From contig PDUO01000035.1 in assembly GCA_003008705.1 (NCBI GenBank), positions 440,101 to 504,100 on the forward strand: DNA of 64,000 bases. Reading direction: 5' to 3'. Positions within the stretch are counted from its first letter, which is position 1. The number at the start of each line of letters is the position of its first letter. The stretch is from Pezicula radicicola. Lineage: Eukaryota; Ascomycota; Leotiomycetes; Helotiales; Dermateaceae. The notes below the pieces were generated by a model. That model saw nothing but the letters and a program-made list of their open reading frames with translations, did not search any database and was not told the origin of the DNA. Made by a program: the position numbers and the translations under genes. Of this stretch, positions 48,294 to 58,651 are shown piece after piece.

Positions 48294-48362
48294 TGAGTTA
48301 CTGACATATTTTGGGTAACTGACGTATCTTTGGTAACTGACTTATTTTGAGTTACCGGCTTG
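48294..48362. repeat. 18-bp tandem array
   Basis: Four units in the plus orientation: GAGTTACTGACATATTTT, GGGTAACTGACGTATCTTT, GGTAACTGACTTATTTT, GAGTTACCGGCTTG. Confidence 0.85.
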
Positions 48363-49226
48363 TCTCCAGCGCCTGGGGATCTTAAAAGGTCTGCTTGTGG
48401 TTCCTGAGGCTTTACATTACCACTATTTCCAATCTAGGCCGGATTTTACAGCGGTAAGGCTGTGTCTCCTACAGTCACCTTAGCCACAGCCTCTGCGTAT
48501 ACAAAGGTACTGTACCGTACCTAGAGATGAAAGAATGGTAAAGTACTTGAAGCCCAGAGAGAAATTCCCTCTTTGGGAGAGGGTTGGGCTACACAAGTAC
48601 TATTCGCATCTCTCTCTCTCTGCAAGACAACACATCAGTTGCTGCATGCATGGATCTACGCCTAAAAGCTCGCCATCGACCACTTTTATCACACCGAATA
48701 GCAGACTTAGAAATGGTAAATAGCTGAGCTATGCGCACCACACTATAACGACTTGAACGATTTGAAATCTCGTCAATTGGCGCTTTGCAAGAAAGATATT
48801 GTTCTCGTTCTAATGTTTGTTGTTGTTCATAGCCACCTCCACACTCGTATCCTTGCTAGCGCTGAACTTCACCTCACTTCGGGATTGCTTCTCCATCAGC
48901 TCCCACGCTTCAGTGTTTGCTCTCGCTCGCAATTCACCATCAAAGACGCTCGAAATCTGGCTTCAGTCTGCCAGTGAGTGTCAGAATAGTCGCACTAAAC
49001 GGTTAGTACTCTCGCGCACTCATCCCCTTCCCCAACATTGCAAAACTCTCCCAACCCCTTCCTGCCGCGGGTCCAGCTCTCGCGGCATTAGCTAATTGTT
49101 GACCTCGGCTGGGGACCTGTCAACAACGCTCTGTTTCCTCAACCCTACCCCGGAATTCGATTGCGATTGTTCACTGACAAGACAATCATAGAACCTCGAT
49201 ACCGCCTGGCATAAAATCTGCCCGTC
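48363..49226. other. Intergenic, promoter side of the PMP22-like gene
   Basis: CT repeats near 48610-48622. Short frames at 48535-49095 lack coding support. Confidence 0.4.
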
Positions 49227-50109
49227 ATGTCGGTCAAGTTCGAGAAGGATACAATTCAGAAAACTAGCGGTGTTGCCGGCGCGCAGGGCATAAGCACGCT
49301 TGGAGGAGGCAAACATGAGTTGGCACACGAGATTGGTACAGCTTTGACTGGAGGCAAAGGAAATGTTGGTCAACCGGGCTACTTGGCTGTATGCTCTCCA
49401 AGAAGAATTGATGGGATGCGCAGAATGGATGTGACTGACTGTATCCATAGGCCTACCTTAAGCAGCTCCAGACGAACCCTCTTCGAACGAAGATGCTCAC
49501 ATCCGGAACCCTATCAGCGCTACAAGAAATTCTGGCATCGTGGATCGCAAAGGATCGTAACAAGGATGGCCACTATTTCACCGCTCGTGTGCCAAAGATG
49601 GCTGCATATGGAGCTTTTATCAGCGCGCCGTTGGGCCACGTTTTGATCAGCATCCTCCAGAAGTTGTTTGCTGGCCGTACGAGTCTAAAGGCCAAGATCC
49701 TTCAAATCATCGTTAGCAACTTAGTCGTACGTGTTCAGGATCTCAGATCGGTAACGAATGCTGACAAAAATATTAGATTGCTCCAATCCAGAACAGTGTC
49801 TATTTGATCTCGATGGCAATCATCGCAGGTGCGCGAACCATCCACCAAGTCCATGCAACCTGGAAGGCCGGCTTCTTGCCTGTTATGAAGGTCAGCTGGG
49901 TTTCATCGCCACTCTGCCTTGCTTTCGCGCAGAAGTTCCTTCCTGAGCACACCTGGGTCCCCTTCTTCAATATTGTTGCCTTCTTCATTGGAACATACAT
50001 CAACTCTGTTACCAAGAAGAAGCGTCTTGCGGCTCTGCGTAAGAAGTACGCCGAGGATAGCAGACGAGGAAACGGAAGAGATGATTACCCTGGAGATAGA
50101 AAATACTAA
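49227..50109 (+). CDS. Mpv17/PMP22 family peroxisomal membrane protein
   Basis: Exons 49227-49388, 49451-49726 and 49777-50109 give 256 aa. Family landmarks: AAYLKQLQTNPLRTKMLTSG near residue 54, then helices GAFISAPLGHVLISILQKLF, VSNLVIAPIQNSVYLISMAI, KAGFLPVMKVSWVSSPLCLA and FLPEHTWVPFFNIVAFFIGT, ending in a basic tail (KKKRLAALRKKYAED). Four membrane segments, as expected. Fungal members include peroxisomal PMP22-type proteins and mitochondrial Sym1; the Gly-rich N terminus and the long basic C tail favour the peroxisomal type. Pore or homeostasis function is inferred only. A PEX11-family gene lies 1.8 kb downstream on the opposite strand. Confidence 0.85.
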
Positions 50110-50709
50110 TTGGATCGATGAGTCTGGCCTAATCCCATAGTCGGCAGCATCCCGCTTGTGTTCGAACATAGCAGCATCTAGTCATTGCCAGTTTTCAGTT
50201 ATACGGGCCCGATATACTAAAATGAATGGTTGTTTAGAAGCACGAATAGGGAGCAGCAGGTTTATGGATTGCTTGCTCCATTTCTTCGGGAAGGATAATG
50301 ACACTAGAGAAAGCCTTACCTCAATACTTGTATATTGTCCATTTCATTGGCTAGTTGTTTATGTCAGATAACGAATTTATTGGCGTTTGCTTTAAGGCGC
50401 AAGGCGCACGTGACTGCTATGTGATACTCTGTACGAAGATGAAGTCTACTCAGCCAGTCTCTCAAGTCCACGTCCTATTTGTTACGAGGCAAGATACTTG
50501 CCTGCTTGCCTACTTGTTGAAGTGCTGTCATATGCCACGAGTCCCGTATTACAATATCAATGTCGTTCTTTTGGTGGTAGGTTCCTTCACTCGAGGACCT
50601 TTCCTTCATTCTCTGTCTTGCCATCGTCAATTGGAATTTTTAAATTCTTAATTACCAACACTTTACTGGAAGACGGTCTATACATACTGTATCTCTGCAT
50701 TGCGGAGCA
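50110..50709. other. Intergenic
   Basis: 3' flank of the PMP22-like gene and promoter of the Gly-rich gene; nothing else seen. Confidence 0.4.
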
Positions 50710-51651
50710 ATGTCCCTAAGTCTGAGCGGCGAGAGTCAAATGGCCCGTCGAGAGCATGGATTTTGCGGTTATGGTGGTGTTGGACTCGCTCCTCGCCGGG
50801 GTTTCGGAGGACATATAGGAAATGGACTTGGATTTGGACGTCATGGTGGGACTATGGGTTTTCTGGGGGTTGTACCTGGGCGGGGAATACCAGTTCAAGG
50901 AGTCTTCGGTGGTCCCCATCCATGTGCAATGGGCCCAGGTCCCAGGAATAACCACTTGCGGCGTGGTGGCATATTTGGAAATCGCTATATTGGTGCACAA
51001 GCTTATGGACTTCCAGCAGGCGGGATCTACAATGGAAATTGTCCAAACGCCAATCCAGGACAGCTGTGCTTGGAGTGCGGACTTATACATTACAATTCAA
51101 TCGAATCCGAATCGAGGAACAAAAGGTCATGCTGTGCAACAAAAGATATTATTGTTAGAGGGAAGACCTATTCGATCCGACGAAGTTTCCTATCCGACAA
51201 CTCCAAGTTCGAAAACGAACTTTGCAAGTATGTAGACAGGAAAAAAGAGAGCGAACTCCCCGAAAACGTAGTACAAGTCTTAATCGACTACATCAACGAC
51301 GATGAATACGAATGCAACAAACTCCTCGACGAAGTAACTCTAAACATCCTCGCTTCACAAGTAGGAGTAAAATCCATCGTCGAGATATCCCTTAATAACT
51401 TGAAAAACTGGACTTTACCTGTCATGGAAGAATGTTTTGTTCAGGTCACCATTACGGTATTGTTTTCTAAGAAGGTTGATCCGGGTCTTAAACAATGGCT
51501 TGGGAATTTCTTGGTTGAGAGAGCTGTTTTGCAGGATTTGTGGATTTTCTTTACGAGGGAGTCGCCGGAGATTGCTGTTAGGTTGGAAATTATGTTTACG
51601 GAACTTTCTTTGGATGTTTCTGGTTTTGGACTTGGGTTCAGGATTCTTTGA
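50710..51651 (+). CDS. Gly-rich protein with BTB-like C-terminal domain
   Basis: Intronless, 313 aa. The first 110 residues are rich in Gly, Arg and Pro (GFGGHIGNGLGFGRHGGTMG), with no signal peptide. A Cys cluster follows (NCPNANPGQLCLECGLIHYN, then RSCC). From about residue 146, DIIVRGKTYSIRRSFLSDNS starts a segment laid out like a BTB/POZ domain in divergent fungal proteins, with LPENVVQVLIDYINDDEY, EVTLNILASQVGVKSIVEIS and NNLKN. BTB assignment is by pattern only and tentative. The start may instead be the Met at MARREHGFC (11 codons in). Confidence 0.6.
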   Translation: MSLSLSGESQMARREHGFCGYGGVGLAPRRGFGGHIGNGLGFGRHGGTMGFLGVVPGRGIPVQGVFGGPHPCAMGPGPRNNHLRRGGIFGNRYIGAQAYGLPAGGIYNGNCPNANPGQLCLECGLIHYNSIESESRNKRSCCATKDIIVRGKTYSIRRSFLSDNSKFENELCKYVDRKKESELPENVVQVLIDYINDDEYECNKLLDEVTLNILASQVGVKSIVEISLNNLKNWTLPVMEECFVQVTITVLFSKKVDPGLKQWLGNFLVERAVLQDLWIFFTRESPEIAVRLEIMFTELSLDVSGFGLGFRIL

Positions 51652-51938
51652 TGAGGATTTGTAATGAGGGATTAGATTGGATTGATTGGGGTACTTTCGA
51701 GGTAATATCTTCTGAGCTTATGGGCGCTGATGGGCAATGCAGGGAGCTTTCTCTTTTCTAGTGTGGGTTTGCTTTGAAGTTTAATGTTTCTTAGTGCAGC
51801 TACCCGCTGCTACAGTACGATCACATGCCAATAATATCAAGATGTAAGCTCCATGTTTACTTAAAGCTGCATCTATTTATCTTGTTATTTATTCTATAAG
51901 ATCATGACCCTAAAACCATGCGAATGCCATCTCTATAT
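51652..51938. other. Short intergenic, convergent 3' ends
   Basis: Nothing but AT-rich 3' flanks. Confidence 0.4.
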
Positions 51939-52928
51939 CTACAACCCCCCAGTATTTTTCCACAGCTCTCTAAATCCAGTAGTGCCAGCAACACTCCCCA
52001 ACAAGCCCACCCAGAAATCCCCCACCAACCCCTCTTCTAAACTCCAATGAATAGTCAATGGCGCATATGCTAGGTTCACCACCATCTCCCTCCTCCACTT
52101 AGCCCTCCACTTCACTTCGTCCTCCGTAGCCACAGCTCCATCATCCTTCTCTCCAGCCGCAACTGCCTTTTGCTTATTCCTCCTCAGTACAATCTCCCGA
52201 CCCAACCGCACAAAGTCCAACCCCACATGTGCCATCCAAAACCTCGAACTCCACAACCATGCCTTATTTTGTTTCTCCGTACTCCAACCCAATACTCCTT
52301 TCGAACTAAGATATGCCCCATTCTCAAGATATTGATAAAAGATATTAACCGCAACCTGTGCATACCCAATTCCCTTAACAATCCCATCATCTCCCTCCTT
52401 CCCACCAAGAAATACACTCTTCCCCCAAGCCCAAATCCCTAATAAACCCCATACACGTACAAATATCCTAAAATCGGAGATTAAGTCTGAGAGTTTCTTG
52501 AGTTGGGCGGACACGAGAAGGGTTTTTGATGTTTGGATACTGAGTGAGGAGGCGGGTATAAGGATCGTTGTATCTGGGGGTAGGGAAATTGCTTTTTCGA
52601 TTATTTGTCGTACTGTATGCCGTAGTCGGGCAAGGGTGAGGGTTTTTAAAAGAGTGGATGTTAGGAGTGAGGTGTAGCAAATGGTCATTAGGAGGGTATC
52701 TGTTCCTGAGGCTGTGGAGAGGATACGATTTAGGTGAGAGATGGTACGGTCTGTTTTCTGGAGGTAGAGCGGGGCCCAGCTTTGGAGGGTCTTGAGTGAA
52801 GGTAACACCGGTGGTTTTGGACCATCTGAGACATCTTGGAGAGTTGACTCTAAAGATTCTGGTATTGGGAGGGGGATAGCTTTGTCGGGTTGGGTGTCGG
52901 GTGGGACGACGCCTTGGATTTCGGACAT
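51939..52928 (-). CDS. PEX11-family peroxisomal membrane protein
   Basis: Intronless, 329 aa from MSEIQGVV. The layout fits fungal Pex11C-type proteins, which elongate and divide peroxisomes. A short hydrophilic lead is followed by YLQKTDRTISHLNRILSTAS and TLLMTICYTSLLTSTLLKTL. Next come LSDLISDFRIFVRVWGLLGI followed by WAWGKSVFLG, then YAQVAVNIFYQYLENGAYLS, WSSRFWMAHVGLDFVRLGRE and a C-terminal LAYAPLTIHWSLEEGLVGD. The frame remains open upstream for 37 codons; the chosen Met fits family length better. Assignment is from the DFR..R.WGL and YQ.LEN.AYLS patterns. Confidence 0.85.
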   Translation of the reverse strand: MSEIQGVVPPDTQPDKAIPLPIPESLESTLQDVSDGPKPPVLPSLKTLQSWAPLYLQKTDRTISHLNRILSTASGTDTLLMTICYTSLLTSTLLKTLTLARLRHTVRQIIEKAISLPPDTTILIPASSLSIQTSKTLLVSAQLKKLSDLISDFRIFVRVWGLLGIWAWGKSVFLGGKEGDDGIVKGIGYAQVAVNIFYQYLENGAYLSSKGVLGWSTEKQNKAWLWSSRFWMAHVGLDFVRLGREIVLRRNKQKAVAAGEKDDGAVATEDEVKWRAKWRREMVVNLAYAPLTIHWSLEEGLVGDFWVGLLGSVAGTTGFRELWKNTGGL

Positions 52929-53506
52929 TTTGGTTGTTGGTGGTGTTTTCAGGCAAAGAGAAAATGTGAAGAGGAGAGAAGGAAGGGGATATATGAGGAA
53001 AGAGGCTCGTAAGGAGTCTTTAGTCTGGTGGTGATTCAAGCGTAGGACAGTGTATTTGGGAGATCAGACGAATACTATTGTTCAGGTTGTTTTCGTCCGA
53101 TAAGCGCGTGAACCTCGGTATTTCGGAGTTGATAAGACCATACGAATCCGAAGAATGGCTTCTAGCAGCTGATTACTTGCAAATACTATGTGTATAGCAA
53201 GTTCAGGATGAGATGAGAATGATCAGGAGTTTGGAAGTTTTCAAATAGTTATGAAATAGTACGACCCCTAAAAACGCATATGAGTTGTCTCCTGTGAAGC
53301 AATTGATCAAATGCGTTGCCGCCACGACATGAAGCTGGACGCTAAGCGACCAGGCACATGGAAATATCATATTTTCTATCTTTGTGAATCCTAAACACGC
53401 CAATCCATCATCCGAAGTTCATCTATAGAACTGGGAAATGTTCCGAAGAATGAAGTCACTGCGCCACGTGACTTTATATAAGAGGATAATACTCACAAAG
53501 GGGCAA
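52929..53506. other. Intergenic
   Basis: 5' flank of the PEX11-family gene; no other feature. Confidence 0.4.
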
Positions 53507-53599
53507 AGTAACTGACTCCATTTGAGTAACTGACTCCATTTGAGTAACTTACTTGGTTTGAGTAACTTACCAGCACACTTCAACTTAAAATAGTAACTC
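53507..53599. repeat. 18-bp tandem array, clearest copy
   Basis: Near-perfect units GAGTAACTGACTCCATTT (twice), GAGTAACTTACTTGGTTT, then GAGTAACTTACCAG and decayed units. This array defines the unit length. Confidence 0.93.
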
Positions 53600-53802
53600 A
53601 CTGTACTCTTGCATAACCAGATATTCGCGTCCTACTAAAGTTTGTTCATATACAAGCTAAAAATCATGTATTACTATTATTACTTTTCAGTCTACACCTC
53701 GAGAAATATTGCACTACCGGTGCTCTGCAAATTGGCAACTATAAGACTGGTCGAGAAACATTTTCTATAAACTCCGTACTCGGTGCTCACCCCATAGCCA
53801 AC

Positions 53803-55056
53803 TCAATATACTGACACGAGAGGCTTTCGCCCATGCACCAGATACACCAAGCAATACAGATGGTTGTTGGGATTTCGCAACTCAGCTCTGACGCCTGCTA
53901 GGAAGATGTGCGTTTTCTCAATGCTCCAACCCAGGACGCGGGTGAATAGTGCGAGAGTATATGATTCAACAGCGTCGAGCATCTGCAAGAGCTGGTAGCG
54001 TCCTAATTCTCTCTGCTTCGGGTCTTTTGGCCAAGGACCGTGAGGAAGCTGCAGTGAGGTCACCATAATCAGCAAGTTGCTAAATGTAGACAGAACAGGA
54101 CACACCCACCTTATAGACTACTTCTGTCACATCCTCAAATCCAGCATTTTGCATCCATCCCTTCTTTTGCGAAGCAATATTCATCTTCTTCCCAAATTTC
54201 GTACTTGCTATTTCGATTTGGTGTACAAGTTCTTTACACATGGGTGCATTCTCAAGTTCTGGGTCATCATCTGACCTGAAATGTGCTTCTAAATCTTGCA
54301 TCTCGGCGAAGCCGCCGGGTTTTAGGTGCTTGTAGATCTCGCCACATAACTTGTCCCAGTTACTTATCGATCCTCCCATACCACGGCCGTGTATAAAGTC
54401 AAAGGCTTCGCTCTCTGAGTATGTCCATCCACTCTCAACATCGTCTACAAAGAAGTGGCAGTTGGGCGCTACCCACTAGATGATTGTAGAATTAGTACCG
54501 CCTCAGTCTAATAAGTTACAGACTAGGATCTTTGGAGAGTCACTCCTGCCAGTCACTGGAATAAGCTCAAGGCGAGAGATCAACAAAGTAGTTCTTACTT
54601 CCGGTTGGATTGGAGATAGATCGGTACCAATCACCTCTGCACTGGGAAATCGATCTGCAAAGTCCAAGGCCCAAATTCCTGTTCCCGTTCCAATATCCAG
54701 TACTCGCTGTGGGTTTTTGCCGATGGGTGCGCAAAAGAGATCACCCTTCAGTATCATCTTGTAGATGTGGTGAAGGAGATCCAAGCGGTTTTGCTCTTTC
54801 TCATCATTAGGAATGACATAGGCTCCCTCGCGATATGCGTGGTAGCGACGTCCATTCTCATACTTGTAATCCTCAACAGAAGAAGTCAAGGTTGTCGTAA
54901 GACTGGCGTTATCTGCCTCATAGGCCGAATCAACGTCGCTAGCATCAATATCGGCCTAGAAGTGAAATCAGTAAGGCTGGTTTAGTTCTATAGCTTTTGC
55001 TTACGGACCTGGTCCTCGATAGATGCAACATTGTCTGGCGGGTTAGGGGCAGACAT
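53803..55056 (-). CDS. LaeA-like SAM-dependent methyltransferase
   Basis: Four exons (55056-55009, 54955-54599, 54475-54110, 54048-53803) give 338 aa. SAM motif I is VLDIGTGTGIWALDFAD; then PSAEVIGTDLSPIQPEWVAP (motif II region), FDFIHGRGMGGSISNW and HLKPGGFAEMQDLEAHF. The lead NGRRYHAYREGAYVIPNDEK and EQNRLDLLHHIYK are the usual opening of the TAM/LaeA-like group. Related proteins act in secondary metabolism or regulation, or have no known substrate. No polyketide or peptide synthase lies in the window, so the role here is open. The intron 1 donor is GTCCGT; the stronger GTAAGC four bases on breaks the frame. Confidence 0.9.
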
Positions 55057-55439
55057 GCCCAGCAACAACGAAAAGGCAAAGAAAACTAGACGACATGTCA
55101 GAAAGATTTAGACTTGTATGCTTTTATGGAAGGTTTGTTGTTAGTGCGTGGTTGTTTTCTGACGTCTGGGAATTTGATGGGGATGTCACTCGGCAGAGTT
55201 TCCTATTGGCGCTACCTCATGATCGTCCGCAACTGTAAATGCATGACAAGTGGCGCCCAGCCTTTTACATGGAGCAGCCTTGCTCTTTGAGCAAGATACG
55301 AAAGTCATCGACGATTACCAGACTTGAAAAGGTAGAAAGATGGGCTCCGGATACGTGTGCAATGCTATAATTTGATATTTGATGATAGCCATGTGACGTG
55401 AGGGGTAGGTCTCCCGTCGTTGAGCTCACCGCTTCGCAA

Positions 55440-55533
55440 GTTAAGTTACTTTAAACCAAGTGAGTTCACTATTACTCAAATCAACATACCTAAGTTATAC
55501 AAATCAAGTGAATCACACAAACTACCTTGGTTA
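55440..55533. repeat. 18-bp repeat array
   Basis: Minus-oriented decayed units: AAGTTACTTTAAACCAAGTG, AGTTCACTATTACTCAAATC, AAGTTATACAAATCAAGTG. Confidence 0.75.
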
Positions 55534-56942
55534 ATTAATGCGCCCAAAAATTCCTAGTTCCGGCAGAACTCAGGTATAAAGTGTCAAATAGCGTTTCCAG
55601 CACCGCACTTCTACCAGGAACCGAAAAAATTCTGCTACTGTAAATCGTCGGGATATTTCAAAAACCTTTCTATATCTGTTTTGCTGTTGTAGAGTGTCCA
55701 CGAAGGAGCGGAACTCAATTCTAATTATTCAAGCAGTATGGAAAGTATCCCTTGCCATGAATATTGGCTAGCTCGGCAGGGATTCAGCACTCTGCTCGTT
55801 TACAATCGCTTAACGCGTCTCAGAGGCAATTAAAAGAAAGTTTACTGGCCAGAAATTCCCTGTTTGATCGATACCTTAGTGCACGTCCCTGTGACCCAAG
55901 CGCCCAACCAATATCCATGGGAAGGGATACCTATGTCAAATTTTGGGTTGGGGGAGAGTGCATATCAAAGCAGCGAAAGTTTAGTGCTTCTCAACTAAGC
56001 AAAGACGTGAGCAGAAACGCCTACCTTTATTGTCAGCACTATAGTGAGTATTTTTAGAAGACAAAGTTGGTGTCTCTATCGCTTGCCTACCACTACTATC
56101 AATTTGTAAATTAGTCATTCACAGACAGAATTGTTCAAGAGTGCCATTCGTAGTGCTCGCCGCTGCAAGCGTAGTTGGCAAGATTAAAGTCTTTAATTGT
56201 TAATGAACCAACAGCAATCAAATAAGGGTGTTATTGCTATTCAGTCTACCTCTTTAGAAGGAAGATGTGTTAACTGCGTTGTGGGAGACCATTTTGAATC
56301 CCTGCCTATTAAGATGCAAGAGATAGACCAGAGTAACTTACTTGATGCAGTGAACTAGTTCTAATGTGCTTATCTCAGTTTAACCCTAGACAAATAAGGC
56401 AAATAGAGGAGGATTACTAGTTTAGTTTAGCACTCAACAGGATTAATTAGAATAATAACTGAAACGTGAGTTATTGTAAGGTACATGATTTTACTAGTAA
56501 TTTTAGCGTATGTGGAAGTAGCACTTAATAGTAATTGCACTCTGGACCTTAACCCCATTTGGTTAAGTCAATGCCAAATATCAAGTGCTCGATGGCAAAT
56601 AACAATTCCTTTTATTATTCACAGGCTGGAATGGAATTGTGCAACCATACCACTCTTACCAAAATCTCAGGGTGGTCAAGGAAACAATAGCAATCAAATA
56701 AAGTTAGGAACACTAATGGAACTCAACGATACATATTGTTTAAATGGTCTAAAAATACATGTGAGAATATCCTGTCTCCAAAACATCGGTATCTATCCCC
56801 AAACATAAAGATACAAAGTCATCCTGGTCGTATTATATGCTTTGTCCACATATCCTCTCAAAATCCTGTCCATAAGACTCCTGGCGGAAGTCGTCCTGTG
56901 TGAATGATCCCGCCCCCCAAAGAAATCACCGGAGAAGAACCT

Positions 56943-57260
56943 GTTGAAAGATTAGCGAAAAACATACCTCCCAGAAATACCATCACAAAAGATCCTATGA
57001 TTCACATCATAAAATCAGCGAAAAGATGTCTCCCAGAAGTACCACTATCAATATCTTATGATTCATATCAGAAGATCAGCGAAAAGGACATCCAGCGAGG
57101 ACTCCAGCGAGAAGCATCCTTCCCAGAAATACCCACACAAAGATCCTATGGTCCACATTGAAAGACCAGCAAAAAGATATCAGCGAAAAGCATACCTCCA
57201 AGAAATATCAGTCGAAAAGATCTCAAAAGATCGACGAAAAGGACTTTAGCGAGTAAGACA
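56943..57260. repeat. Imperfect minisatellite, units of about 60-90 bp
   Basis: Four to five diverged units share AGCGAAAAG, CTCCCAGAAATACCA, GATCCTATGATTCACAT and AAGATC blocks in the same order. The plus frame stays open over most of it (85 codons), but there is no sign of a gene. Confidence 0.75.
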
Positions 57261-57320
57261 TCAGCGATAAGCAGATGTAGGTTTCTTGCAAGCCACTGTC
57301 AGCCCATAAACGATTGTCAA

Positions 57321-58150
57321 TTATTGGCATCTGAGGAGATGTCCGTCAAAGCTCCACCAAATAGGCTTGTTGAAATTAGACTGCAAGCCCAAGAGGTTCT
57401 CGTTTGCCCTCAACTCGATTCGAAAGAATTTGTCATGACCAGTGCGCTGTTCTTCCTCATCGTACTCGTCGTACCCGCCGTCCTCATCAGTCTCCTCGAT
57501 ACCTTCATCTTCGGTTACGTCGTTTGAACTCTCCTCCACTTGTTCTTCATGAGGCTCTTCAGTAGGACCCTTACACCTGAAACTCAACTTATCTACCGTA
57601 ACTTTAAACGGATAACCAGTAGCCCAGTGCTGTGCAAGGCACACCTCGACCCAGTCGACATTCAAACTCGAGCCAATCGGGGGACAAGCAAAATACCTCC
57701 AAGACTCCGACTTGCCAAAATTCTTTCTTGTGTTTACATAAATCAAATATGGCGTTTCGGCAGTGAGTGGGTTGTTTTCCAAGGCGGTTTGCAATTCACG
57801 ATTATCGTTCCATAGAGGAGATTTTGATGTGTATACGGAATGGTGACCGACTGGGAACCCGGTCTCGAGGTCTATGCCGTTTACTTCTAACAGAGGAGCA
57901 CACATTTGTCTTTGACATGCAGAGCGGAGGAAGGAATCGAAGAGGGAAAAGTGGATTTCTTGGTTCGGGGGTTTGAATCGTTTTGTGTGGAGGTCTTCTT
58001 CGATAGGTTCTACCATTTCGCAGCAGAAGACGGGCTTTGAAGAACAGGAAGTTAGCTGGCATGTAGAAACAAGGGAGCTATTTTCTGGTAGAAACTCTCT
58101 TCCAATATGTGTTTTCTAGAAAAGGAGATGATGCTGACCTTGAGAGACAT
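57321..58150 (-). CDS. Orphan protein, paralogue of the neighbouring 58.6-59.5 kb gene
   Basis: Model: 58150-58139 (MSLK) joined to 58055-57321, 248 aa. The first exon rests on a weak donor (GTCAGC). The certain part starts no later than Met at 58016. KPVFCCEMVEPIEEDL near the N terminus resembles EGVFCCEMDDVTVHDED in the next gene. Both later share LI-V..., (W/F)RYF and W(V/M)EV spacing (SWRYFACPP..VDWVEVCLA here). An acidic, Glu/Asp-rich stretch (TEDEGIEETDEDGGYDEYDEE) precedes the conserved end. No known domain, signal peptide or membrane helix. Probably lineage-specific. Confidence 0.6.
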
Positions 58151-58651
58151 ATTGATACTTTGAGTATTCTGAGATTTGATAAGTGGCAATGACTTAGTTA
58201 AAATATATTGCACAAAGTACCACGAAGTATGATGTCTCTTGGAGGAAGCAATATCTGGAACGATGTTTGAGTTTGTTGTAGAGAGGAAGTGGAGAGGTTT
58301 CCAAGATGGGCTTTTTATATTCACCAATTTTGCAGTAAGATTCACAGCAAGTTGTTGTGGATGGGAGTTTCGAGTCATATCATGCCTTCATTTCTGTCAT
58401 TGCGGATTCACATAAAGTTTGTGCCGCTGATCAAGACTATTCGTCCCATGGTTCTCTCCTTTGAAACCCCAATGGGTATCGAGAACTTTAGGACCATAAG
58501 AAAAATCCATGGCTTCTTAAATGACCCTCTGAGTCCCAAACTGCGTCCAGTAATCCATTTCATCCCATATTCCCAAGCTCTTTCTCATCAATCATCCGCC
58601 ACGCATTCTCCATCTCCATACACTTTACTCTGCAAGTGATCAATCCCTCGA

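Larger units (their letters stand above)
55057..57320. other. 2.3-kb sparse region
   Basis: Contains an 18-bp repeat array (55440-55533), an open frame without ATG at 55764-56057 (LQSLNASQRQLKESLLARNS..) that may be gene debris, AT-rich filler, and an imperfect minisatellite (56943-57260). No gene is supported. Confidence 0.5.

Noticed and set aside
48535..49095. Short plus frames before the PMP22-like gene
   Set aside because: Overlapping, Ser/His-rich, without splice or domain support.
53507..53599. CRISPR-like appearance of regular repeats
   Set aside because: Units are contiguous 18-mers without unique spacers, in a eukaryotic genome; a minisatellite.
55764..56057. 98-codon plus frame
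   Set aside because: No ATG, no splice-supported start and no family resemblance; noted only as possible debris.
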